Notes under the pieces: generated by a model
Database searches by the model: none
Seen by the model: only the letters and a program-made list of their open reading frames with translations
What the model was told of the DNA's origin: nothing
Program-made: the position numbers and the translations under genes
In this document: positions 15,835 to 22,753 of the stretch, one piece after another
How the letters are laid out: each line of letters opens with the position of its first letter
Numbering within the stretch: position 1 is the stretch's first letter
Assembly: GCF_013415905.1 (NCBI RefSeq)
Contig: NZ_CP058909.1
Location: forward strand, 2,604,001 to 2,668,000
Origin: Halosimplex pelagicum
Lineage (GTDB): Archaea > Halobacteriota > Halobacteria > Halobacteriales > Haloarculaceae
Reading direction: 5' to 3'
DNA: 64,000 nucleotides

Positions 15835-17194
15835 CGCCCTGAACACCTCGCGAGTGCGTTTTCGGCCCGCTCGCGTCGATGACCCAGGCGTACCGGCTGA
15901 TGTGGAACAGGACGGTCCGCAGCGGATCCTCCTCCATCCCGAGGTCCTCGGCGACGGCGCCGAGGTAGCAGTTCTTACCTCGCTCGTCGAGCGCGGCGTG
16001 GACGTCGTCGACGGTTACGTCGTCGGGGAGGCGCTTGGCGACCTCCGCGTCGGCGTCGATATCGTCGGTGTCGGGGCCGACCAGCTCCCGCTGCTCGGGC
16101 TCGTGGTCGAGAGCGACCGGCTCGTCGGGGTGGCCGTCGGCGGTGTTGTGGCCGTTGAGTCCGTCCTTGTCGAACGGACCCTCGCCGCAGACGCCGCACC
16201 ACAGGCCGTCCTCGAGCTCGTCGACGGGATCGCCGACGCGATGGTCGTCGTCAGCTGGGACGAGGTCGCCCTCGGCAGGGTTGGCCGCGCTCGCGATGGG
16301 GTCGCCGGCGTGGCCCGCGCCGTCGTGGTGGTCCTCAACCTCGCCGGCGGTCGCGAAGCCGCCCTCGCCGCAGACGCCGCACCACAGCCCGTCCTCGTCG
16401 TCTTCGGTACCGTCCGAGTCCGGGTCCTCGTCGCCGGCGCCGTCGACGGGCTCCAGGCGGACGGAGTCGCCGTCGGGGATCGCCCGGATCCGGTCCTCCA
16501 CGTCGACGCCGATCTCGCGCCGGCCGGGGTCACCCAACTGGACCTGGCTACGGCCGACGGCGTAGTCCGGCCCCTCCGCGTCGGTCCCGGGGACCAGGTC
16601 GGCGCCGTGGGGCCGGTCGACGACCGTCACGCGGTCCGTGTCGAAGTGGTCGGCGACGTCGCCGTTGAGCGTGATCCCGTAGGACTTGACCGTGACCCAT
16701 CCGAGTTCGTTGGTCGCTCCGTCTCCGTCGTCGCCATCGGACCCCCCCGTTTCCGGTGCGGGTTCGTCGTTGGCATCGGCCTCGTCAGCGTTCTCCTCGC
16801 CGTCGTCGGGCTCGTCCGGCTCGTCGTCGACGAGGTCCTCGAACTCCGGGAGGACCTCCTCGTCGCGCCCGCCCGAGTCGGTGTCGGCGTCGCCGTCGTC
16901 GAGGTCGCTCGCGTCCTCGACGTTGCTGAGGAACTCCTCGCCGGGGTCGGTCTGGAGATCGTCGACGGACTCGGCCACGTCCTCGTCGGTCGCCGGCCCG
17001 TCGTCGGCCTCGGTTTCGTCGTCGGCGTCGGCGATATCGGCGCCGACCGGCGCGGTGATCGAGAGCCTCGCGCGGACGTGGTCGCCGTCGAGGGTCGTCA
17101 CGACCTCGCGGGCGTCCTCCACGTCGACGCCGTGGTCCTCCAGAAGGGCGACCACGTCGGCGGCCGTCATCATGCCCTCGTCGAGCGAGGACAT
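15827..17194 (-). CDS. Acidic protein with two repeated C2H2-like modules, 455 aa
   Basis: Residues 50-160 are extremely Asp/Glu-rich and probably disordered. Two copies of a module follow: LWCGVCGEGGF with H289-H295 (270-295) and LWCGVCGEGPF with H349 and H355 (331-355), an internal duplication. The C-terminus (KRLPDDVTVDDVHAALDERG, then NCYLGAVAEDLGM) looks like a small winged helix. Probably a DNA-binding accessory protein, directly before the HNH nuclease in transcription order inverted (it is downstream of it). Confidence 0.6.
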   Translation of the reverse strand: MSSLDEGMMTAADVVALLEDHGVDVEDAREVVTTLDGDHVRARLSITAPVGADIADADDETEADDGPATDEDVAESVDDLQTDPGEEFLSNVEDASDLDDGDADTDSGGRDEEVLPEFEDLVDDEPDEPDDGEENADEADANDEPAPETGGSDGDDGDGATNELGWVTVKSYGITLNGDVADHFDTDRVTVVDRPHGADLVPGTDAEGPDYAVGRSQVQLGDPGRREIGVDVEDRIRAIPDGDSVRLEPVDGAGDEDPDSDGTEDDEDGLWCGVCGEGGFATAGEVEDHHDGAGHAGDPIASAANPAEGDLVPADDDHRVGDPVDELEDGLWCGVCGEGPFDKDGLNGHNTADGHPDEPVALDHEPEQRELVGPDTDDIDADAEVAKRLPDDVTVDDVHAALDERGKNCYLGAVAEDLGMEEDPLRTVLFHISRYAWVIDASGPKTHSRGVQGDD

Positions 17195-17835
17195 CAGGCG
17201 TCACCTCCCTGGCGTTCAGTATCCGTGCTCTCGTTACCGCTGGTTTCGCCACCGTCGGCCGCGAGATAATCGTCGAGCGTCAGCTCGTCGGCCGGCCGAC
17301 GCTCGCCGCTGTTCTCCTCAGCGGTCTTCTCGCGGTGGCAGAACTTGCACAGCGTCTGAAGGTTGCTCTCGTCGAACGGGTGACCGCCCTCGGAGACAGG
17401 CGTGATGTGGTCGACGTGGAAGCCACCGTTCACCGACTCGACGCCGTAGATCTCGCGGAGGTTGTCCCGAGTCTCCGAGTAACCGTCGTACTCGTCCTGA
17501 GCGTCGTACGGGTTCTTTTCGTCGATCAGGTCCCGAGCCCGCCAGTAGGCTTCTCTCCACCGTTCTTTCGAGAGGCCGCACATCTGGCAGGTGTAGTCGT
17601 CTCGCTCCAGAATCTGCTCGCGGATCACGTCCCAGACGAACATCTTCTGAACCGCGCGGGCGATGCGCTTGCATCGCTTGGAACAGTAGTTCCAGCGGCC
17701 GTCGACGACCGGCTCCTTGCAGACACGGCAGCGGTCACGACGCTCCTGCGGGAACAGCGTGTCCATCGACTTCCGGAGGTTGCTCCGGTCGGTCATCTCC
17801 CAAACCTTCTCGGGGTCGACATCGTCCTCAGGCAT
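17194..17835 (-). CDS. HNH endonuclease
   Basis: 213 aa from MPEDDVD. The C-terminal HNH core is clear: FHVDHITPVSEGG, then NLQTLCKFCHREKT; zinc-binding cysteines also lie in YTCQMCGL. An N-terminal CRVCKEPV with CSKRC forms another zinc site. HNH enzymes cut DNA and in viruses serve packaging, homing or host takeover. Here it sits in the accessory operon, far from the terminase, so the role is open. Confidence 0.85.
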   Translation of the reverse strand: MPEDDVDPEKVWEMTDRSNLRKSMDTLFPQERRDRCRVCKEPVVDGRWNYCSKRCKRIARAVQKMFVWDVIREQILERDDYTCQMCGLSKERWREAYWRARDLIDEKNPYDAQDEYDGYSETRDNLREIYGVESVNGGFHVDHITPVSEGGHPFDESNLQTLCKFCHREKTAEENSGERRPADELTLDDYLAADGGETSGNESTDTERQGGDA

Positions 17836-18403
17836 CGCGACCACCCCGAACGTTCTCGTGAAATTTCTCCCAGTACTCGTCTTTCAGGTCCTCAGGGATC
17901 TCTTTGCCGTGCTCTTGGAAGACGCCGACATATCTGCCAACGTCGGCGTCCTCGGGGAGTTCGTACAGGTCGGCCGCGAACTCGGAGAGTTGGGCCGTGA
18001 CGATCTCCCCATCGTCGTTCCGGCGGACGTTGAGGAAATCGATATCCGCGAGCCCCTCCAGAGACTCCCGAACCGGATGGTCCAACTCGTCGCCCAGCTC
18101 CTGCTCGACCTCCGAGACGGTGATCCACTTCCCTCGCTCATCGAAGAAGCCGAGCATCCCGTCGCACTCAGTATCGTCCTCGACAGTACCGCCGTCGGTG
18201 GCGACGCGCCGCCCGGGCGACAGCCCGAGATCCTCGGGCCCGTGCTCGGTACGCAGATGAGCCGCATACTTGTAGTAGTCCTCGCCCCGGGTCGCACCGC
18301 AGTGGGGGATCGGACACGCGACCATCTGGAGCCACTCGCCCTCGTGACCATCACTGTCCACGGTGACGAGGTAGTCCTCGCGTCGGTCGGTGGTGGACGC
18401 CAT
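17828..18403 (-). CDS. Protein with N-terminal C2H2 zinc finger, 191 aa
   Basis: MASTTDRRED start, then CPIPHCGATRG with YAAHLRTEHG forming a C2H2 finger (about 29-51). The remainder, with alternating helices and strands (WITVSEVEQELGDELD, then FLNVRRNDDGEIV), could hold a winged-helix domain. Overlaps the HNH gene by 8 bp. Function unknown. Confidence 0.6.
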   Translation of the reverse strand: MASTTDRREDYLVTVDSDGHEGEWLQMVACPIPHCGATRGEDYYKYAAHLRTEHGPEDLGLSPGRRVATDGGTVEDDTECDGMLGFFDERGKWITVSEVEQELGDELDHPVRESLEGLADIDFLNVRRNDDGEIVTAQLSEFAADLYELPEDADVGRYVGVFQEHGKEIPEDLKDEYWEKFHENVRGGRDA

Positions 18404-18405
18404 CG

Positions 18406-18657
18406 TCACCGCACCTCCGTCACGTCGAGGACGGCCACGTCGGTCACGATCGCCGCGTCGCTGCGGACGGCCGCGGCGGTCCCGGCGTCGGTCCGGCGGA
18501 CTTCGACATCGTCCCGCGGGCACATGATGACCTCGTCGACGGCGTCGATGCACACCGGCCCGGCGTCGCCCGCGACCGGCCGCGTTGCCCCCTCGCTCTC
18601 GTCGAGGTAGCTGTCGATGGCCTCCTTGACGTGGTCGCGAACGTTCTCCTCAGACAT
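18406..18657 (-). CDS. Hypothetical 83-aa protein
   Basis: Start at MSEENVRDH. An N-terminal charged helix is followed by a beta-rich part with two lone cysteines. No motif recognised. It is separated from the next gene by 2 bp and overlaps the upstream one by 8 bp, so it belongs to the same leftward operon. Confidence 0.5.
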   Translation of the reverse strand: MSEENVRDHVKEAIDSYLDESEGATRPVAGDAGPVCIDAVDEVIMCPRDDVEVRRTDAGTAAAVRSDAAIVTDVAVLDVTEVR

Positions 18658-19441
18658 CCGACTCACCTCCGTCGGCGTCGACCAGCTCCGCCAGCGGCCG
18701 GCAGTCGTGGTCGTCCAGGTCGGCAAGCTCGTCGAACACGCGCAGACAGATGTCGCATTTGTGCGGGGCCTCGTCGGTCGCGAACGCCCCGTCCTGGGGG
18801 CCCTGCGCGCCGGCGCCCGCTGCGGTCGGGCTGTGGCCGCCGTCGGTCGCGACCGGCGTGGCGCCGGCGGGGTTGTCCTCGCAGGGCGTGAACCACCTGA
18901 GCGTCTCGTAGGCGCGGCGCCGGCGCTGCGGATGCGGCGGGATGTTCGCCGAGTACATGTTCTCCTCGTCGCGACAGCGGTCGCCGACGCCGGCGTCGCA
19001 CTCGGGACAGGCGACGCCGACCGCGGGCTCGCGCCCGTCGACGACGAGCTCGCAGTTGACGCACACGGTGATCGTCGCGTCGTCGTCGGTGATGCGGGCC
19101 CACTGGTGGGCGTCGTCGACGATCTCCGGGTCGCTCGTGCTCGCGTGGATGTTGCAGACGGGGTCGTCGTTGCTCAGGTAGGCGTTGTTCGAGCAGGGCT
19201 TGCCCGCCCCGGTGAGCGCGAGGCAGTCGGCGTCGACGGCGGCGCCGTGGACGACCGCATGGTACGACCACTTGATCGGCTTCGGGAGATCCTCGCCGCC
19301 GTCGGTCGCGACGGCGCGCTCGATGTCCACGTCGTGCATCTCCTTCTGCTCGTGGTCCTCGGCCCACTCGGCGACCTTCCCGAGGTCCGGGTCGGTGTAG
19401 GTGTCGTGGCAGTCGCCACAGGTGGCTCGGTGGACCGTCAT
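18650..19441 (-). CDS. Multi-zinc-site protein, 263 aa
   Basis: Cysteine pairs in CGDCHDTY, CVNCELVV, CPECDAG and CDICLRVF, the last with a following DDHDC, indicate three or four zinc sites. A histidine in SYHAVVHG and CNIHAS may take part. The start at MTVHRATCG overlaps the upstream gene. No catalytic motif seen; family not recognised. Confidence 0.6.
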   Translation of the reverse strand: MTVHRATCGDCHDTYTDPDLGKVAEWAEDHEQKEMHDVDIERAVATDGGEDLPKPIKWSYHAVVHGAAVDADCLALTGAGKPCSNNAYLSNDDPVCNIHASTSDPEIVDDAHQWARITDDDATITVCVNCELVVDGREPAVGVACPECDAGVGDRCRDEENMYSANIPPHPQRRRRAYETLRWFTPCEDNPAGATPVATDGGHSPTAAGAGAQGPQDGAFATDEAPHKCDICLRVFDELADLDDHDCRPLAELVDADGGESDV

Positions 19442-19893
19442 CGGTCGCCCTCCGGCAGCAGGTCGGTCTCTGCGGGCGTCGCGACCATCGGGGCGTTCCC
19501 GAGGATGTCCGTCACCTGGCGCCGCGAGGAGTGCTCGACGAACGTCGGGTCCTTGCCCTGCTTCTTGTCGAGCTCGGAGTAGCCGGCGACCACGTACCGG
19601 TCGGCGTCGGAGTCCCAGCGGATGGCCGTCGCACCGATGTTGGTCCACGTCACGACGGCGAGCTCGCCGTCGGCGTGCTTGGCCGCGCGCAGGTAGTCGT
19701 TCGCGTCGGCGGTCCGCGGCGGTGCCTCGCCGTTGACCTCCGCGAGGACCCGCCGGACGGTCGGCCGCTCGTCGGGCTTGGCGTCTTCGAGGACGGCGAT
19801 GGCGGCCTCGCTGGCGCGCTCGCCGATGGGCAGCGGCAGGCGGTCGAGATCCCAGTCGATGTCCTCCTGGACGCGGTCGGGGTTGACCGTCAT
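19438..19893 (-). CDS. Hypothetical protein, 151 aa
   Basis: Helical N-terminal half (RASEAAIAVLEDAKPDE), then a beta-rich stretch (GELAVVTWTNIGATAIRW). No cysteines, unlike its neighbours. ATGA-type overlap on both sides ties it to the operon. Not recognised. Confidence 0.55.
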   Translation of the reverse strand: MTVNPDRVQEDIDWDLDRLPLPIGERASEAAIAVLEDAKPDERPTVRRVLAEVNGEAPPRTADANDYLRAAKHADGELAVVTWTNIGATAIRWDSDADRYVVAGYSELDKKQGKDPTFVEHSSRRQVTDILGNAPMVATPAETDLLPEGDR

Positions 19894-20417
19894 CGGTCGC
19901 CCCCCTCGTCGCGTTCGGGAACCGGCATGATGACACCCCTCTCCGCGTCTTGGTTGAAGTTCGCAAGGTACCAGCGCTGAGTCTCAATCAGGTTGGTGAA
20001 CGTGAGGTCACCAGGGCCCTGATAGGTAAATCGTAGACCTGGACCGCACGGCTCGATGGATTTGATGAACGACTGTTTCTCCATGCGATCCCGGACTTGT
20101 TCCCGCGAGGACGGCTCCGAAATGGTCTGTCCACTGTCGGTCATCGCGACCGGCCCGTCACCGTCGCGGTCCTGGATGACGTCGACGACGACCTCGGCGA
20201 ACTCCTCGGGGAGGACCAGCCAGGACTGGGCACCGTCGTAGTCGACGACGACCTGGCGGATGGTCGCCCCGCTGCGCGAGATCCTGCGCTCGTGGACCTC
20301 GTAGGGACCCGCGGTCAGCTGGTAGTCGTACTCGTCTTCGAGGAGGACGCGCTCGATGGCGTCGGCCAGGGCGTCGAGATCGTGGGCGGGCTGTCCGTCG
20401 TCGGCGTCGGTCGTCAT
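19890..20417 (-). CDS. Hypothetical protein, 175 aa
   Basis: Start at MTTDADDGQ. An acidic N-terminus leads to a beta-rich region (RISRSGATIRQVVVDYDG, then SWLVLPEEFAEVVVDVI) and a C-terminal part with aromatic residues. Overlaps neighbours on both sides. No domain recognised. Confidence 0.55.
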   Translation of the reverse strand: MTTDADDGQPAHDLDALADAIERVLLEDEYDYQLTAGPYEVHERRISRSGATIRQVVVDYDGAQSWLVLPEEFAEVVVDVIQDRDGDGPVAMTDSGQTISEPSSREQVRDRMEKQSFIKSIEPCGPGLRFTYQGPGDLTFTNLIETQRWYLANFNQDAERGVIMPVPERDEGGDR

Positions 20418-20818
20418 CGGTTGCCTCCCGTGACCTCGACGCCGGTCGCGAGCAGTTCCATCGCGGCCTCGGTCGCCGGCGTCGCATGGACCTCCTGGTC
20501 GTCGCCGATGTCGACGATGTCCAGCTGGTCGAGCTTTGGCACGTGCGTCTGGTACAGCGAGACGTACACGCGCTTGCGCTGCTGGTCGGTCAGGTTGGCG
20601 ATCGTGCAGTCGTACTCCTCGCAAGCGACCGTCTCGGCCAGGTCAACCATGTCGACCGCGTCGAGCTGGTTAACCCAGCGGATAGCGAGCCGCCGGCGGT
20701 CGCTGCGGAGCGCCTCGAACAGGTCGCCGGGGGGCACGTCCGCCGTCACGGGGTCGGCCTCGGGCTCAGGGTCGTCGGTCTCGTCGGCGTCGGCACCGAA
20801 CAGGTCGAGCCCGAACAT
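20414..20818 (-). CDS. DUF7344-type winged-helix regulator, 134 aa
   Basis: Matches the haloarchaeal winged-helix family by LRSDRRRLAIRWVNQL, then LAETVACEEYDC and TDQQRKRVYVSLYQTHVPKL, a hallmark stretch of that family, then LDIVDIGDD. Such proteins are transcription regulators. It is the second gene of the leftward accessory operon, directly after another winged-helix gene. Confidence 0.8.
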   Translation of the reverse strand: MFGLDLFGADADETDDPEPEADPVTADVPPGDLFEALRSDRRRLAIRWVNQLDAVDMVDLAETVACEEYDCTIANLTDQQRKRVYVSLYQTHVPKLDQLDIVDIGDDQEVHATPATEAAMELLATGVEVTGGNR

Positions 20819-21324
20819 CAGTCCCCACCCCGGTTGCGGTCGAGCTCGTCACCGTACTGGTCCAGCAGGTCTGCACCATCGTCGGCCAGCTCGTACAGGC
20901 GCCCTTTCTTGCGGTCGTCGGGGACGATGAGCTCGACGAGCTCGCGCTCGCGGAGTCGCTGAAGTGCCCGCGAGACGTGGGCCATGCCGACGCCCTGTTC
21001 CTCGGCGATCGTCGACGGCGTCGCGGCGCCGTCTTCGAGCGCGTCGAGGACGGCCATCCGGTATCGGGAGGAGATGCAGTAGCTCAGGTTGTCGACGGTG
21101 GTCTGCCCGCCGTCGGCAAGTATCTGGGGTGCGTCGGTGGCCGTCTGGCCGCTACCCTCATGAGGTTTGGCGGCCGACTGTGCTTCTGCAGGAGCCCCAA
21201 CCCCTGCCGAAGTTTTCTGCGTGGCCTCCGTCGGCGAGTCCGAACTATCACGACCGTCTGCACGGTCGGCTAAACTGGGATCATGGGCCCTATTCTTAAG
21301 GGCCGTGTGCTCTTTCTGTCGCAT
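20818..21324 (-). CDS. Winged-helix repressor-like protein, 168 aa
   Basis: The first 75 residues are low-complexity. The domain is C-terminal: CISSRYRMAVLDALEDG, TPSTIAEEQGVGMAHVSRAL (recognition helix) and LVPDD-type wing with KKGRLYELADDG. ArsR/MarR-like. It leads the accessory operon and is divergent from a PhiH1-like repressor gene across a repeat-bearing gap, an arrangement typical of a lysis-lysogeny switch. A start further downstream is possible. Confidence 0.75.
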   Translation of the reverse strand: MRQKEHTALKNRAHDPSLADRADGRDSSDSPTEATQKTSAGVGAPAEAQSAAKPHEGSGQTATDAPQILADGGQTTVDNLSYCISSRYRMAVLDALEDGAATPSTIAEEQGVGMAHVSRALQRLRERELVELIVPDDRKKGRLYELADDGADLLDQYGDELDRNRGGD

Positions 21325-21335
21325 GGGTCTTCGAT

Positions 21336-21350
21336 ACCTCGTAATGAGGT
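21336..21350. repeat. Inverted repeat upstream of leftward regulator
   Basis: ACCTC-GTAAT-GAGGT is a perfect 5-bp inverted repeat 12 bp upstream of the start of the leftward winged-helix gene. It is short, but its position could make it an operator of the accessory operon. Confidence 0.3.
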
Positions 21351-21448
21351 GACCGCTGACCCGCCCCGGCGTGTCTCCAGCACGTCGGACCTTCTGGCCC
21401 GAAAGGGCAGGTCAATCACTCTATTATCTCGCCCGTTATGTAAGTGTT

Positions 21449-21519
21449 ACTGTGGATTCTACAGCCGTGGAAGTGAAGTAGCCCCCACCAACTGTAAAGT
21501 AGATTCCTACAACTGTGAA
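21449..21519. promoter_or_regulatory. Operator-like repeats between divergent regulators
   Basis: Two related units: ACTGTGGATTCTACAG (21449-21464), itself a near-palindrome, and ACTGTAAAGTAGATTCCTAC (21491-21510) with GTAG-ATTC-CTAC as a perfect inverted repeat. Both are followed by an ACxGTGGAA/ACTGTGAA-like stretch. The gap is AT-richer than its surroundings and separates the two regulator genes, so it probably holds both promoters and repressor sites. Confidence 0.5.
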
Positions 21520-21573
21520 TAGGGGTAAGATTACAAGTAACTGCACAGACAATGCCAAGACACCGATACGCCT

Positions 21574-21870
21574 ATGAGTTACACAGTCGCACCGGCGGAC
21601 GTGCCGAGACAGCGAGCGGAGTGGATGACCCAGGCCGACGAGGCCATCCTCGAAACGATGCGTGACGAGGGCAACATGACTCCGCAGGCGCTTGATGATA
21701 CCTTCGACGTGACAGTCGCCAACTACGCCCGTGATCGGCTGTCGATGATGACGACGGCGGGGCTCGTCGAGAAGATCGGGCGTGGTTTGTACCGGCTTAC
21801 CGACGAGGGCGAGGCGTTCCTCGACGAGGAACTTGACGCCAGCACGCTCCCCGACCCGACCGGTGACTGA
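21574..21870 (+). CDS. PhiH1-repressor-like winged-helix protein, 98 aa
   Basis: Resembles the small winged-helix repressors of haloviruses: WMTQADEAILETMRDEGNMT, PQALDDTFDVTVANYARDRL (recognition helix), then GLVEKIGRGLYRLTDEG as wing. It stands alone on the plus strand, divergent from the accessory operon. The best candidate for the immunity repressor of the provirus; that role is inferred from family and position. Confidence 0.75.
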   Translation: MSYTVAPADVPRQRAEWMTQADEAILETMRDEGNMTPQALDDTFDVTVANYARDRLSMMTTAGLVEKIGRGLYRLTDEGEAFLDEELDASTLPDPTGD

Positions 21871-21875
21871 CATCG

Positions 21876-22121
21876 CTACGCCGGCCCTGCGGCTCGCTTG
21901 AGATTATCCTCCAGCCACTCCGGAACGTCCACATCACACAGCTCGCCGTCCCGCCAGCTGGTCACGACCTCGGGCTCGCCGCTGCGGCTCACTTCTAACC
22001 GCCAGCGCCGGCCATCGGGATGCTCCACGTCCAGTCGAGCCCCGCCGGCGCCGGCGTCGTCGAGCTTCTCGACTTCGACCTCGGTCCCGCTGTAGTCGTG
22101 CATGGTCATCGTGTCTGGCAT
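21876..22121 (-). CDS. Hypothetical 81-aa protein with an orc-like upstream repeat
   Basis: Beta-rich small protein (TEVEVEKLDDAGAGGARLDV, then RWRLEVSRSGEPEVV). Start chosen at MPDTMTM; two ATGs lie 12 and 18 bp further in. It converges on the repressor gene with a 5-bp gap. Its upstream region carries the 9-bp tandem repeat also found ahead of the Orc1/Cdc6 gene at the same spacing, so both are probably regulated together. Confidence 0.55.
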   Translation of the reverse strand: MPDTMTMHDYSGTEVEVEKLDDAGAGGARLDVEHPDGRRWRLEVSRSGEPEVVTSWRDGELCDVDVPEWLEDNLKRAAGPA

Positions 22122-22165
22122 ACACACTTGCGTACGAAAGGGGGTTGAAAAGGTCTGATGGGGGT

Positions 22166-22183
22166 GGATCCGATGGATCCGAT
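22166..22183. repeat. Tandem 9-bp repeat upstream of the 81-aa gene
   Basis: Two perfect copies of GGATCCGAT. They begin 45 bp from the gene start at 22121. The matching pair at 23814-23831 begins 44 bp from the Orc1/Cdc6 start. Next to it both sites have a GGGGG run. A further lone GGATCCGGA lies near 22219. Operator or initiator-binding iteron. Confidence 0.6.
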
Positions 22184-22287
22184 GCTGCCCCGTCCGGCTC
22201 ACGTCTGACGATTCGGGCGGATCCGGAGCGGATGTTCCAAATCGGTTGATAGTTGTGCAAGTTGAACTGTTGCAAGAATCCAACTAA

Positions 22288-22315
22288 TTTATGACGAGTG
22301 GCATATTACACCCAG
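22288..22315 (+). promoter_or_regulatory. Leaderless promoter of a 30-aa frame
   Basis: TTTATG at 22288-22293 in an AT-rich stretch lies about 26 nt before an ATG at 22316, the normal spacing for leaderless haloarchaeal transcription. Confidence 0.4.
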
Positions 22316-22408
22316 ATGGCCGCAGCCTACCAGAGCTGTGACCCTCGTGATCGACGTATGAAAGAAACGCACTCCCTGCAGGTCAGCGAGACGGCTGCTC
22401 TGCGATAG
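22316..22408 (+). CDS. Possible 30-aa protein in the replication region
   Basis: Short frame MAAAYQSCDPRDRRMKETHS and ten more residues to TAG. It is too short to judge by composition, but its ATG is properly spaced from a TATA box. It could be a small regulator or an RNA gene with a chance frame. It lies just before a cluster of repeats and hairpins. Confidence 0.35.
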   Translation: MAAAYQSCDPRDRRMKETHSLQVSETAALR

Positions 22409-22420
22409 TGGTGCGTTCAC

Positions 22421-22659
22421 GTCATCTTGAGTAGCCGGTTGACCCACCGGTAGCAAAGTCATCTTGGGTCGCCTTCACTTTCCGCGGATGAATGGAACCG
22501 GTGGAGAGCCACCGGTAGTTTTAGTCCCGGTTGAGCGACATCCCCAGCCCAAGGAGAATTAGTCCCTGGCCCAGTGGATGCCCCCCTAGGACTAAGACTG
22601 TGCCACAGGCGATGATAGTGGCAGAGTCGTTCGTCATCTTGAGTCGCCTTCACTTTCGG
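22421..22659. repeat. Repeat and hairpin cluster, candidate origin
   Basis: GTCATCTTGRGT occurs at 22421, 22458 and 22633; the last two share 27 bp with two or three differences (continuing CGCCTTCACTTTC). CCACCGGTAG occurs at 22444 and 22509. Perfect inverted repeats: CCGGT/ACCGG (22434-22449) and ACCGGTGG-AGAG-CCACCGGT (22497-22516). TTAGTCC (22559-22565) pairs with GGACTAA (22589-22595). No convincing gene lies in 22409-22753. Adjacent to the Orc1/Cdc6 gene, it may be the replication origin. Confidence 0.5.
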
Positions 22660-22753
22660 CTGCACGACTCGGCGGCCGCGAAGCGACCTCCGGAGATCTT
22701 CACGCCAACCAACCTGTTGGGATGGGAGGGCAAAAGCGTAGCGGACACCAGTG

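Noticed and set aside
21283..21522. 79-codon rightward frame across the regulator gap
   Set aside because: It overlaps the operator region and the start of the leftward regulator, has no TATA box at leaderless spacing and no haloarchaeal composition.
22421..22659. CRISPR array
   Set aside because: Only three boxes, uneven spacing (37 and 175 bp), imperfect copies and no cas genes.
22459..22665. 68-aa leftward protein in the repeat-rich gap
   Set aside because: Basic, low-complexity translation unlike its neighbours, running through hairpins and repeats; no promoter or ribosome site seen.
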